64,000 nt of DNA from Comamonadaceae bacterium (lineage in GTDB: Bacteria > Pseudomonadota > Gammaproteobacteria > Burkholderiales > Burkholderiaceae_C): the NCBI GenBank assembly GCA_947447975.1, contig CANFLU010000011.1:1-64000 (forward strand), written 5' to 3'. Below the pieces are notes generated by a model. That model was given only the letters and a program-made list of their open reading frames with translations. It did not search any database and was not told the DNA's origin. This document shows, piece after piece, positions 43,911 to 52,906 of this stretch. The position numbers and the translations under genes were made by a program. The first letter of the stretch is position 1; each line of letters opens with the position of its first letter.

Positions 43911-45185
43911 TCAACTACCGCTTGCCTGGATTTTCAGCCACAAGAGGGGCTGCGTAATGGCGATATTACGTTGCACCTCATCGTCGGCACAATCGGGCTG
44001 CAACTGGCTCCATAACTGGAGTAAATCGCTGCGAAAAAATGCATTGCCACCAAACAGCAATGCGCTTTGTCGCATCGGCCAATATTGCCAGGCCTGCACA
44101 TCGGGCGCATAAGGCCACTGGCTCTTTTTGGCAATATAGGGGGCCAGGTAAGCCAGTCCCTTTTCCATACACCGCCCATCGGACAGCGTGAAATTCCACA
44201 GGTTTTCCGCCGGCGTCGACAACACTTGGCACAAAGCTGCCATATTGTCCAACTGAAACAGCGAATAGGCATAGGGCTTGGTGCGCTTGAGCTCCTCTGG
44301 GAAACTCCCATCGAGCGCCATTTGCGTACCGATGAAATTACGCTTGAACTGCGCTGCGGCCTGCGCCATGCGCGCCGGATCTTGGGTGAACCGCGCAAAT
44401 ACGGCCACCTGCAACCAATAGGCCACCGAATGGTTATTGCGCTCCTTGGCTTCGTCCTGCCCATTGGCGCTGCTGATCAGCCATTGCAGATAAGCGCTAA
44501 ACCACTCCTGTACCGCCGTCGCAACGGACGCCGGGAAACCAGGCAGTTTGGCAATCGCCTCTAGGGCCACCGGGATTTCGATGAGGTGCAAGGTATCAAT
44601 AATCCCAATGCCCCTGCCCTGCGATACACCCGGTATGGCCTGGGCATATTGCAAGTGCGGATTCATGCGGGTATTGGGGTGCACAAAAAATACCGCAAGC
44701 AATTGCGCTATCTTGTCCAGGTACTTTCGGGCACCAGGGGCCGACGGGCTCATCAAGGCGGCTGCGGCCAAGGCAGCTACCGCATCGCGCAGCGCGCGCA
44801 CCGCTAAGCGGTGGTCATTGAAATTACCGGGATTGCTTTGCCCATCGCGCCTTACAAAAGGAAGCCCGTCCGCGCTGTCAGGGTTGGGCCACCAATAATC
44901 GCCATTGGAGTAATAGTCATTCACATTGCCCGGACTCAGCGGGCTGGCGGTTTTCACAATCGTGACGGGTGCCATCCCCAAGGCTGCTTCGGCCGCGCGC
45001 GCAATGCGCACCCGATCGAGCTGCCCTACGTCCTGCCACCCCAAGCGCGTAGGCGCAGGATCGGTGACCGCGGCTTGGGCCACCTGCCATCGCAACCACA
45101 CAGGCAAAGACAACAGCAAAAAGCCCAGGCGACGGCGGATATTCAAGCCTTGGGCATTCACAAATAGTCTGCCGCCACGGTGCAC
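43911..45185 (-). CDS. Alginate-lyase-superfamily enzyme, paralogue of 27191-28492
   Basis: A 424-residue protein. After a hydrophobic signal (LGFLLLSLPVWLRWQVAQA), the motif block YYSNGDYWWPNPDSADGLPFVRRDGQSNPGNFNDHR is the PF05426-type signature, and RNNHSVAYWLQVAVFARFT the catalytic Asn-His helix. It shares TRMNPHLQYAQAIPGVSQGRGIGIIDT with its paralogue, and the two may attack different linkages. The track start is a GTG at 45185, one base from the sulfatase stop; the GTG at 45161 is an equal choice. It lies inside the sulfatase operon, tying lyase and desulfation steps together. Confidence 0.78.
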   Translation of the reverse strand: MHRGGRLFVNAQGLNIRRRLGFLLLSLPVWLRWQVAQAAVTDPAPTRLGWQDVGQLDRVRIARAAEAALGMAPVTIVKTASPLSPGNVNDYYSNGDYWWPNPDSADGLPFVRRDGQSNPGNFNDHRLAVRALRDAVAALAAAALMSPSAPGARKYLDKIAQLLAVFFVHPNTRMNPHLQYAQAIPGVSQGRGIGIIDTLHLIEIPVALEAIAKLPGFPASVATAVQEWFSAYLQWLISSANGQDEAKERNNHSVAYWLQVAVFARFTQDPARMAQAAAQFKRNFIGTQMALDGSFPEELKRTKPYAYSLFQLDNMAALCQVLSTPAENLWNFTLSDGRCMEKGLAYLAPYIAKKSQWPYAPDVQAWQYWPMRQSALLFGGNAFFRSDLLQLWSQLQPDCADDEVQRNIAITQPLLWLKIQASGS

Positions 45186-46700
45186 TTACTGAACGACCGG
45201 CCTAGCCGCTTTCCATCCCGCGTTCAACTGCTCGCGCATGGATTTGACCAAAGCGGCGTGCTCCGGGCGCTGCGCGATGTTCAAGTTTTCGTCGGGGTCG
45301 GTCAGGTGGTCATAGAGTTCTAGGGCCACCACCTTGCTCAGGTCTGCGCGGTCTACCCACTGCACTATGCGGTAGCGATCATTAACCATGGCGTAGCCCA
45401 TCAGGGGGCTGCCGCCGGTCACATACGCGGTGCGGGGGTATTGGCTAAAGGCGACTTTTTTCCAGGGCATATCGGGTTTGTCCAGCAAGGGACGGAAACT
45501 GGTTCCCTCCAAATGCTTGGGCAGGGGCAAGCTGGCTAAATCCGACAAGGTCGGGAAAATATCCACCATTTCCACGATCGCGTTGCTTTTGGCACCCGTC
45601 GTTTTCATTCCCGGCGCCGAGATCAGCAAAGGCGCTTTGGTGTCGATTTCCATATTGGTGTGCTTGGTCCAGGCGTCATGCTCGCCGAGCTTCCAGCCAT
45701 GGTCACCCCACAAAACCACAATCGTGTTTTTGCGCAAATTGAGGCGGTCCAACTCGTCGAGCACCTTGCCCACCTGGGCGTCGGTATAGCTGATACCGGC
45801 GTAATAGCCATGCTTGAGCGAACGCGCCAAGTCCGGGGGAATGGAGGTTTCGGGAATACCGTGGTAATTGCGCAATTCGCCACCATACATGACCGCGTAT
45901 TCGGGCGCGCCGATGGGGCGGAAAGGGTTATGGGCCAACTCAATTTTGGCCGGATCGTACATATCCCAGTATTTTTTGGGCGAGACAAAAGGCAAATGCG
46001 GTTTCACAAACCCGACGGCGAGGAAAAAAGGCTCTTTTTTCTTGCTCATGTCACGCAGCGTTTGCGTCGCCAGTTCGGCCACCTTGCCGTCGGTGAAGGT
46101 GTTGTCCGGTACGTCGGCGCCTTCAAAGGCCGGGCCACGCATATTGACGCCGCTAGACGGACCGCCGTCCGCCGTTAAAGGCTCGGAGGCATTGCGCTTG
46201 GGTTTTTCCGTGGCTTTGAGTTGGTTCAGGCGTTCGTCTAAGGCGACGTTTTCAGGCAAGGCATATTTCACAGCCGGCGGGTTTTGCCAGGGCACGGACC
46301 AAGTGGGGGCATCGTCGTAGCCGCCATGAAAAATCTTGCCCATGCCCTGCACAAAGTAACCGTTATTTTTAAAGTGCTGGCCCAAGGTGACAATGTCCGG
46401 GGCGGCCTTGCGGAAGTGCGTGACCAAATCCCAGACTTTGGTGGTATCCGGGCGGGCGCCGGTCATCACGCTGGTGCGCGACGGTGAGCACACGGCCTGC
46501 TGCACGTAGGCGCGGTTGAAGGTTAGGCCCTCTTTGCCGATGCGGTCGATATTGGGGCTTTTTATGTAGTCTTTGCCGTAAATGCCGAGCTCCGGGCGCA
46601 GGTCGTCTACGACGATAAACACCACATTGGGACGCTCGGCCGCGAACGCCCAACTACTGGCTACACACAGGAAAGTAAAGGACAGGATGTGGCTCTTCAT
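45186..46700 (-). CDS. Sulfatase, iduronate-2-sulfatase type, first gene of operon (exported)
   Basis: A 504-residue protein from the ATG at 46700, with GGGAGTC upstream. Signal peptide ILSFTFLCVASSWAFAAE; formylglycine site CSPSRTSVMTG at about Cys71 in the context AERPNVVFIVVDDLRPELGIYGKDYIKSPN. It is a close paralogue of the 38526 sulfatase (same RPDTTKVWDLVTHFRK stretch and later TWSVPW, DERLN regions). Two S1-type paralogues suggest two 2-O-sulfo-uronate contexts. A degenerate operator lies at 46739-46750. Confidence 0.86.
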   Translation of the reverse strand: MKSHILSFTFLCVASSWAFAAERPNVVFIVVDDLRPELGIYGKDYIKSPNIDRIGKEGLTFNRAYVQQAVCSPSRTSVMTGARPDTTKVWDLVTHFRKAAPDIVTLGQHFKNNGYFVQGMGKIFHGGYDDAPTWSVPWQNPPAVKYALPENVALDERLNQLKATEKPKRNASEPLTADGGPSSGVNMRGPAFEGADVPDNTFTDGKVAELATQTLRDMSKKKEPFFLAVGFVKPHLPFVSPKKYWDMYDPAKIELAHNPFRPIGAPEYAVMYGGELRNYHGIPETSIPPDLARSLKHGYYAGISYTDAQVGKVLDELDRLNLRKNTIVVLWGDHGWKLGEHDAWTKHTNMEIDTKAPLLISAPGMKTTGAKSNAIVEMVDIFPTLSDLASLPLPKHLEGTSFRPLLDKPDMPWKKVAFSQYPRTAYVTGGSPLMGYAMVNDRYRIVQWVDRADLSKVVALELYDHLTDPDENLNIAQRPEHAALVKSMREQLNAGWKAARPVVQ

Positions 46701-46738
46701 GACAGACTCCCAACAAAACAAATGCGTTGAATGGGATG

Positions 46739-46750
46739 GTAATCGTTATC
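46739..46750. promoter_or_regulatory. Degenerate LacI-type operator before sulfatase operon
   Basis: GTAATCGTTATC matches 9 of 12 bases of GTAAACGTTTAC and keeps the central CG. It is about 40 bases before the first sulfatase start, in the expected place. It is less convincing than the three perfect copies. Confidence 0.5.
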
Positions 46751-46858
46751 CTTTGCAAAAATCTAGGTAATAACCCTCATAATTTGGTAAAGACTCAGTG
46801 AATTTGGGACTTTCAGATCAGAATTCACCTAAGCTGTAAGAAGCAATGGAATTTTTAG

Positions 46859-46870
46859 GAAAACGTTTTA
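46859..46870. promoter_or_regulatory. Operator-like palindrome GAAAACGTTTTA
   Basis: The core AAACGTTT is kept and 9 of 12 bases match. It overlaps the start region of the Sel1 gene (46874), so it would sit over or just after the promoter if translation starts at 46895. Confidence 0.45.
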
Positions 46871-46873
46871 TGA

Positions 46874-47395
46874 ATGCTTGCCAGCAGTTTTTGCATGGCT
46901 AGAACTGCTAGCCCAATAGCGCGACGATGGCTAGGGATCCTATTTTTCCTGGCCACTTGCCATGGCGCGGCGGCGCCCGCCGGGGACGGCCATCGCACCA
47001 CGCAGCATGCACAAGCACAAGCACAATATGCAAACGCATTGCGTTATGAGGAGGGCATAGGCACCGCCCCTGACCCGGCACAGGCCATGCAATGGTACGC
47101 GCGGGCCGCACGCGCGGGACATGCCGCCGCGCAAAATAATTTGGGCGCTCTGTATTTTGTCCAGGGCAGCTACAAGCAGGCCCTCTATTGGTACCGTCGT
47201 GCCGCCCACCATGGCAATGCCAACGCGCAATTCAATCTTGGCTTGGTGTACGAGCTGGGGCGAGTCCTTCCCCCTGACCGAGCAAAAGCGCAATATTGGT
47301 ACAAATTGGCCGCGGCCCAGGGGCATTGGGATGCCCAATACAACCTCGCCCGGCTCAATGACGACGACTTACCACCCCTGCCCCCTAGCCCATGA
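46874..47395 (+). CDS. Sel1/TPR-repeat exported protein
   Basis: A 173-residue protein with a signal peptide (LGILFFLATCHGAAA) and at least three Sel1 repeats, e.g. ALRYEEGIGTAPDPAQAMQWYARAARAGHAAAQNNLGALYF and NAQFNLGLVYELGRVLPPDRAKAQYWYKLAAAQGHWDAQYNLA. Sel1 proteins serve as scaffolds or regulators in the periplasm. It is divergent from the sulfatase operon; the operator-like palindrome near its start hints that it belongs to the same regulon. The ATG at 46895 is an alternative start. Its stop overlaps the next gene (ATGA). Confidence 0.8.
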   Translation: MLASSFCMARTASPIARRWLGILFFLATCHGAAAPAGDGHRTTQHAQAQAQYANALRYEEGIGTAPDPAQAMQWYARAARAGHAAAQNNLGALYFVQGSYKQALYWYRRAAHHGNANAQFNLGLVYELGRVLPPDRAKAQYWYKLAAAQGHWDAQYNLARLNDDDLPPLPPSP

Positions 47396-47805
47396 AAAAT
47401 GCATGCATGGCTTTGGCACTGATGCTCGCCTTTGCGGCAAGCTGGGCGCAGGACATAGCGTCGCAAGTCCCAGGCCTGCTGGTTCGCACCGCAGCGTGTG
47501 TGGGCCATGACGCGAACCATGTCGGGGGAACCGTATTCAACAAAACGGACGATACGATATACGGCTGGTATCAAATCCAGATTTACGACGAAGCCTCAAA
47601 CACACTCTTGACGAAAACCGAAGCATTTACCGCCTACGGTCGGCAATCGAAAAAATTTAATATCAAATTAGGTACCGTGACCTGTACCAAGCCCAACCGG
47701 TATGCGTTGCGCATCATTTGCAGCGACGCCAACGCATCCCATAACCTGCCTGCGGTTCACTGCAACGCCCCAGAAGACATGGAGACGCGCGGACGTGGCG
47801 CCTGA
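47392..47805 (+). CDS. Small exported hypothetical protein
   Basis: A 137-residue protein with a signal peptide (LALMLAFAASWAQD). The mature part has five Cys (TAACVGHD, VTCTKPN, RIICSDAN, VHCNAP) that could form disulfides. I recognise no family. It is coupled to the Sel1 gene (ATGA overlap), so the two probably act together. Confidence 0.55.
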   Translation: MKNACMALALMLAFAASWAQDIASQVPGLLVRTAACVGHDANHVGGTVFNKTDDTIYGWYQIQIYDEASNTLLTKTEAFTAYGRQSKKFNIKLGTVTCTKPNRYALRIICSDANASHNLPAVHCNAPEDMETRGRGA

Positions 47806-47840
47806 TTACTGCAGCCTAGCCCACGGTTTACTGACCATTC

Positions 47841-48368
47841 ATGAACGACGCGCTCCAGTACCTGTTTAACCCAGCCCAGCTTTTCGGTTATGCAGCCTTT
47901 GTTTTGGGCGTCATGTCATTTTTGCAAAAGGACGACCGCCGCTTCAAGCTCTATATGAGTGCCGAGTGTTTGGCCTATGTAGTGCACTTCGCGCTATTGG
48001 GCAACCCGACGGCGGTCGCCAGTTCGGTGATATCGGTAGCGCGCTCGGTGCTCTCGCTTTACACCAAAGCGCCTTGGGTCGCTTTCGCCTTGGTGGCGCT
48101 AAACCTTGCCTTGGGCTGGCACTTGGTCGAGGTGTGGTGGAACTGGCTGCCATTACTGGCCTCGTGCATCGGCACGCTGGCGCTTTTTCTGCTCTCGGGC
48201 ATACGCATGCGCTTGACCATGCTGCTGGGAACAGGGTGTTGGCTTGCCAATAACATCCTTAGTGGCTCTATTGGTGGCACGGCCCTGGAGCTCGTCATTC
48301 TGGCAACGAACTTGCGCACTATTTATGCGTTGTGGCGCCAACCAGCTGCCGCTTCCATTGCAGACTAG
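47841..48368 (+). CDS. YgjV-type inner-membrane protein
   Basis: A 175-residue protein with five to six membrane segments, beginning LFGYAAFVLGVMSFLQKDDRRFKLYMSAECLAYVVHF, the YgjV/Imp-YgjV signature. In E. coli the gene is of unknown function. It lies 35 bases after the exported hypothetical gene. Confidence 0.8.
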   Translation: MNDALQYLFNPAQLFGYAAFVLGVMSFLQKDDRRFKLYMSAECLAYVVHFALLGNPTAVASSVISVARSVLSLYTKAPWVAFALVALNLALGWHLVEVWWNWLPLLASCIGTLALFLLSGIRMRLTMLLGTGCWLANNILSGSIGGTALELVILATNLRTIYALWRQPAAASIAD

Positions 48369-48427
48369 CAAGCGCTCGGCAATCAGCATCCAATTTCGTT
48401 CCTCCACCGCAAATTCATCGTTAATCC

Positions 48428-49747
48428 ATGCTTTTCCCAAAGTTTCCTTTGCGGCTGCCTTGCACACTGGCTATCGCCTGCTTGGCCCTTTCTAGCGCGC
48501 ATACCAAAACAATAGGCCAGATTCAGCCCGCGCAAGCGATTACGACCCAACGTATCGCCGCACTGCCTGCGGCACAGGCCGATGCTTGGGCCCGGTACCT
48601 CGCGCGCTCGCAAACGGCCATGGCGAAAGACAAGGCCGCTTTGGCACAGGAACGTTCAGCGCTAAGCGAGATCCCACCCCTGCCAGAGGGGGGCGCCGGC
48701 GAAAAATCAATGCCCCTGGAACGAGACGCGAGTTGGTACGCGAGCGGCCCGGCCCTCGCCGTGGCGGCCCATATTCTGAGCTTTCAAACGCCTGCCGGCG
48801 GCTGGGGCAAAAACCAAGCGCGCGATGGTCCGCCACGGCGCCTAGGGCAATCCTATGTGGCCAATAACCGATCAAAATTTTTGACCCCCGGTGACTATGA
48901 CACCCCCGATAACGGGGGCTGGAACTATGTTGGCACGATTGACAACGACGCCACCATCACTGAAATTCGCTTTCTTGCCAAAGTCATTCATGCACTCGAG
49001 CCGGGCCCCACAGCGATATACCGTGACAGCGTAATCAAAGGTCTACGCTATTTGTTGGCCGCTCAATTTCCCAATGGCGGTTGGCCACAAGTCTGGCCTT
49101 TGCAAGGTGGCTACCACGACGCCTTCACGATCAATGACAACGCGGTAGTCGCGGTGGCGCAATTGCTTGGTGAGGTAGCGCAAGGCACCCCCGATTTTGC
49201 GTTTGTGCCCGCGGCCTTACGTCATGAAGCCCAATTGGCGAGCCAGCGGGCGATCGAAGCACTGCTTGCCAGCCAGTTGCTTATCCAAGGCCAACCTGCA
49301 CTGTGGGCCCAGCAATACGACGCCGTCACGCTAGAGCCCAGCTCGGCGCGCAACTACGAGCCTGCCGCCTTATGCAGCGCCGAGAGCGCCACCATCTTGG
49401 TATTTTTGATGCGCCTGCCCCAACCTGATGCGCAAGCGATCCGCGCGGTACATAACGGCGTGGCCCTGCTGCGTCGTTTAGCTATTGAGGGTAAAGCCTG
49501 GCGCAAGGTCAGCGAACAAGACGGAAGGCTGTTAGTCGAGGCTCCGGGCGCACCAACACTGTGGGCCCGTTATTACGATATCGCCACCCTGCGGCCGGTG
49601 TTTGGCGACCGGGACAAATCCCTGCACGATGATGTCGCCGATATCAGCCTGGAGCGTCGCAACGGATATGCTTGGTACAGCACCGTACCGCACCAGGCGT
49701 TAGAGCTATACGCTTTATGGAGTCGGCGCTACCCTGCTGCGCAATAA
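48428..49747 (+). CDS. pelA: Pectate lyase, PL10 family (exported)
   Basis: A 439-residue protein. A signal peptide (LAIACLALSSAHT) precedes the PL10 core: HILSFQTPAGGWGKNQAR (with the typical GGWGKN), FLTPGDYDTPDNGGWNYVGTIDNDATITEIRFLAKV (the DNDAT calcium-binding signature), and AAQFPNGGWPQVWPLQGGYHDAFTINDNAV. It cleaves polygalacturonate by beta-elimination to unsaturated oligogalacturonides, which match the downstream uronate genes. It is between the sulfatase locus and the uronate operon. Confidence 0.88.
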   Translation: MLFPKFPLRLPCTLAIACLALSSAHTKTIGQIQPAQAITTQRIAALPAAQADAWARYLARSQTAMAKDKAALAQERSALSEIPPLPEGGAGEKSMPLERDASWYASGPALAVAAHILSFQTPAGGWGKNQARDGPPRRLGQSYVANNRSKFLTPGDYDTPDNGGWNYVGTIDNDATITEIRFLAKVIHALEPGPTAIYRDSVIKGLRYLLAAQFPNGGWPQVWPLQGGYHDAFTINDNAVVAVAQLLGEVAQGTPDFAFVPAALRHEAQLASQRAIEALLASQLLIQGQPALWAQQYDAVTLEPSSARNYEPAALCSAESATILVFLMRLPQPDAQAIRAVHNGVALLRRLAIEGKAWRKVSEQDGRLLVEAPGAPTLWARYYDIATLRPVFGDRDKSLHDDVADISLERRNGYAWYSTVPHQALELYALWSRRYPAAQ

Positions 49748-49792
49748 ATGGAAATCAGGTGTCCACCCAAGGTGCTTAGCCATGGCAAGAAT

Positions 49793-51157
49793 TTATCGGA
49801 CCATGCACGGTGACTTGGGGTTGAATGTCCAGCCGGGAATCAGGTACTGCATGGCCAGTGCATCGTTGCGCGCCCCCAGGCCTTCTTGCAGGTAGAGCTG
49901 GTGGGCCTTGTCCACTTCCACCATGTCCAGTTCTACGCCTAGCCCAGCTTGCGTTGGCACGGTGATGCTGCCGTCCACAATGTGCAGCGGCGCTTTCGTT
50001 AAGCGCTGACCGTCCTGCCAAATCCAATGGGTGTCTATGGCCGTCACCTTACCGGGCGCCGCAGCTGCCACGTGCGTGAACATGGCCAGCGAGACATCAA
50101 AATGGTTGTTGCTGTGCGAGCCCCAGGTGAGGCCCCAGGTCTGGCAAGTTTGGGCGACGCGGACCGAGCCCTGCATGGTCCAAAAGTGCGGGTCGGCCAA
50201 AGGGATGTCCACCGATTGCAAGGCCAGGGAATGGGCCAACTCGCGCCAGTCGGTGGCCACCATATTGGTAGCCGTCATCAGTCCGGTGGCGCGGCGAAAT
50301 TCGGCCAGCACTTCGCGCCCGCTGAAGACACCCTCGGCGCCGCAAGGGTCTTCGGCATAAGCCAGCACCTCGCGCTGGTCGCGACACAAGCGCACCGCGT
50401 CTTTGAGCAGCCAGCCGCCGTTCGGATCGAGCGTGATGCGCGCCTTGGGAAATCGCGCATGGAGGGCTTGCACCGCTGCGATTTCTTCTTCTCCTGGCAG
50501 CACGCCTCCCTTGAGTTTGAAGTCCGTAAAGCCATAGCGCGCGTGCGCTGCCTCCGCCAGACGCACTACGGCATCGACGTCCATGGCTTTTTCGTGCCGT
50601 AGTCGCTTCCAATCGTCGGCCGCATCGGGCTCACTGTGGTAGGGTAAATCGGTGGCATGGCGGTCGCCCACATAAAACAAATAAGCCAGTACCGCCACCT
50701 TGTCGCGCTGCTGTCCTTCCCCTAGAAGGGCGGCTACCGGCACGTGCAGGAATTGGCCCAAGAGATCGAGCAATGCACTTTCCACGGCAGTGATGGCGTG
50801 GATGGCAATACGCAGATCAAATGTCTGTAGGCCACGACCTTCGCTATCGCGCGCGGCAAAGGCCTCGCGCATGCGATTGAGCACGGCGTTCCACTGGCCC
50901 AGGGGCTGACCGATCACCAGTGCCCGCGCGTCTTCCAAGGTCTGGCGGATTTTTTCACCGCCGGGTACTTCGCCTACCCCTGTGTTACCACTGCTATCGG
51001 TCAGTAAAACCAGATTGCGGGTAAAGAAGGGCGCGTGGGCACCACTGAGGTTGAGCAGCATGCCATCGCGCCCCGCCACCGGTATGACGCGCATAGCGGT
51101 GATGGCAGGCGTGGCACCTGCTGCGCCATAGGGGGCATGGGAAGCGGACTCGGGCAT
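49793..51157 (-). CDS. gudD: Glucarate dehydratase (enolase superfamily)
   Basis: A 454-residue enolase-superfamily enzyme from the ATG at 51157, with AGGAGAC upstream; the track start at 51205 is not favoured. The barrel shows the KxK base (DFKLKGG), metal ligands D/E/N ([37 protein letters not shown]) and a late His-containing segment ([22 protein letters not shown]), then the C-terminal block typical of GudD. It dehydrates D-glucarate to 5-keto-4-deoxyglucarate, which the GarL aldolase splits. Its control is probably the FadR-type gene just upstream. Confidence 0.88.
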   Translation of the reverse strand: MPESASHAPYGAAGATPAITAMRVIPVAGRDGMLLNLSGAHAPFFTRNLVLLTDSSGNTGVGEVPGGEKIRQTLEDARALVIGQPLGQWNAVLNRMREAFAARDSEGRGLQTFDLRIAIHAITAVESALLDLLGQFLHVPVAALLGEGQQRDKVAVLAYLFYVGDRHATDLPYHSEPDAADDWKRLRHEKAMDVDAVVRLAEAAHARYGFTDFKLKGGVLPGEEEIAAVQALHARFPKARITLDPNGGWLLKDAVRLCRDQREVLAYAEDPCGAEGVFSGREVLAEFRRATGLMTATNMVATDWRELAHSLALQSVDIPLADPHFWTMQGSVRVAQTCQTWGLTWGSHSNNHFDVSLAMFTHVAAAAPGKVTAIDTHWIWQDGQRLTKAPLHIVDGSITVPTQAGLGVELDMVEVDKAHQLYLQEGLGARNDALAMQYLIPGWTFNPKSPCMVR

Positions 51158-51235
51158 GGATTTGTCTCCTGGTGTGGCGCGCACGCACGCTGACGTGGAC
51201 CTCAATGGTAAGTCATCATATAACTGAGACGCCGT

Positions 51236-51994
51236 TTATTGCGGTCTTTTGAGTCTGTCCTTGCTATTTGCCAGGTGGGTGCGCATGGCGGCGCGCGCGG
51301 CATCCGTGTCCTGGTTGCGGATGGCGCTGAAGATGCTCTCATGTTCGCCATGCACCCGGCGCAGGTAGATGAGGCGGCCCTCGGGCGCGCGGTTGGGCGT
51401 ATTGACCCGAGCCCGCGGAATGATCATGGTGCCCAGGTAATTCATCAGGTCGGCAAAGTGGCGGTTGCCAGTGGCACGGGCTACTTCCATGTGAAACTGA
51501 AAGTCTGAAGGCACAGCGTCCGACGCACCCTCAATGGCGGCCGCAAAGGCATCGAGCATGTCCTGCATGGCCACCAAGTTGTGTTCGGTGCGCCGCTGCG
51601 CGGCCAGACCAGCGGCCTCGGTTTCCAGGCTTATGCGCAGTTCGAGCAGCGCAATCACATCGGAAACGGTATCGAAATCCACTTCAGCAATCCGAAAGTT
51701 GCCATGGTCAGGCGCGGGAGCCAAGGCAAAGGTGCCCACGCCGTGGCGGGTTTCTACCAGCCGGTTGGCCTGCAAACGCGAAATGGCCTCGCGCACCACG
51801 GTGCGACTGACGTCAAAGCGGGCCACGATTTCAGATTCGGTGGGCAACTTGTCGCCAGGCTTGATGGCACCTTCACGGATACTGGTGGCCAAGCTTTCCA
51901 TGACTTCATTGACCAGGCCGCGCACACGCCGCGGACGCGCGACCTCGCCAGCGATCCCTGGTCGCACAGAACTAAGGGTTTCTACTAGGCTCAT
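51236..51994 (-). CDS. FadR/GntR-family transcriptional regulator
   Basis: A 252-residue regulator with a winged HTH (VMESLATSIREGAIKPGDKLPTESEIVARFDVSRTVVREAISRLQANRLVETRHGVGTF) and an FCD ligand domain (AALLELRISLETEAAGLAAQRR). The ATG at 51994 has AAGGA upstream. It is transcribed toward gudD (79-base gap) and divergent from udh, so it probably senses a uronate or aldarate and controls both directions. Confidence 0.87.
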   Translation of the reverse strand: MSLVETLSSVRPGIAGEVARPRRVRGLVNEVMESLATSIREGAIKPGDKLPTESEIVARFDVSRTVVREAISRLQANRLVETRHGVGTFALAPAPDHGNFRIAEVDFDTVSDVIALLELRISLETEAAGLAAQRRTEHNLVAMQDMLDAFAAAIEGASDAVPSDFQFHMEVARATGNRHFADLMNYLGTMIIPRARVNTPNRAPEGRLIYLRRVHGEHESIFSAIRNQDTDAARAAMRTHLANSKDRLKRPQ

Positions 51995-52076
51995 GGAAAA
52001 ATCCTTGACGCAAGCGAAGCGAATAGCGAGAATTTAACACATACGACATCAGACAACCTAAATAAATTTTCGGCAA

Positions 52077-52904
52077 ATGACCATCAAAGTGCACCATCGG
52101 CTACTTTTAACCGGCGCAGCAGGCGGACTGGGCACCGCATTGCGCGAACGACTAAAGGCCAATTGTGATGTGCTCCGGTTGTCCGATCGGGGTAAGCTGG
52201 GAACCGCTGGCCCCGCAGAAGAAGTATCGGTGGCAGATCTGGCCGACGCCCAAGCCATTTATCAGACCGTCCAAGGTTGCGACGCCATCGTCCATATGGG
52301 TGGCATGTCCCAAGAAGGGCCCTTCGAACCGATATTGCAAGGCAATATTGTGGGCGTCTACAACTTATACGAAGCGGCCCGCCAACATGGCGTCAAACGC
52401 GTCATTTTTGCGAGCTCCAACCACGTTACCGGCTTTTATCGCCAAGACGAGGTGATAACACCGGCGCATCCCGCGCGGCCCACCGGTTTGTATGGCGTCA
52501 GCAAGGCTTTTGGCGAAGACCTCTCGCGCATGTATTTTGACCGCTACGGGATCGAGACCGCATGCTTGCGCATCGGTTCGTCGTACGCCGAACCCACCGA
52601 CAGGCGCATGCTGGCCACCTGGCTGAGTTTTGACGATCTGCATCGTCTGATTACGGCCTGTCTGACTACGCCGGTGCTAGGCCACACCATCGTGTATGGG
52701 GTGTCGAACAACGCGGTATCGTGGTGGGATAACAGTACCGTGCGCCATGTGGGCTTTGTGCCACAAGATTCGTCCGATGGATTTCGCGAAGACCTGTACG
52801 CCCGCACGCAAGCGCCGGATCTCAATGACCCCACGGTACAGTTCCAGGGCGGTGTCTGGGTCATGGCAGGAATTCCCATGACCGCCCACCTGGGCGGTAA
52901 ATAA
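52077..52904 (+). CDS. udh: Uronate dehydrogenase
   Basis: A 275-residue short-chain NAD-dependent enzyme. The Rossmann glycines LLLTGAAGGLGTALRE, the catalytic YGVSKAFGEDL (YxxxK) and the substrate block SNNAVSWWDN near residue 210 match galacturonate/glucuronate dehydrogenase. It oxidises a uronate to the aldaro-lactone, which the next gene hydrolyses. It starts the long plus-strand operon to 60033. Confidence 0.88.
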   Translation: MTIKVHHRLLLTGAAGGLGTALRERLKANCDVLRLSDRGKLGTAGPAEEVSVADLADAQAIYQTVQGCDAIVHMGGMSQEGPFEPILQGNIVGVYNLYEAARQHGVKRVIFASSNHVTGFYRQDEVITPAHPARPTGLYGVSKAFGEDLSRMYFDRYGIETACLRIGSSYAEPTDRRMLATWLSFDDLHRLITACLTTPVLGHTIVYGVSNNAVSWWDNSTVRHVGFVPQDSSDGFREDLYARTQAPDLNDPTVQFQGGVWVMAGIPMTAHLGGK

Positions 52905-52906
52905 GC

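Noticed and set aside
26120-46700. Ulvan degradation locus
   Set aside because: The sulfatase types and uronate lyases fit partly, but no ulvan lyase (PL24/25/28 type), GH105, GH78 or rhamnose catabolic gene is visible, so I do not name ulvan as substrate.
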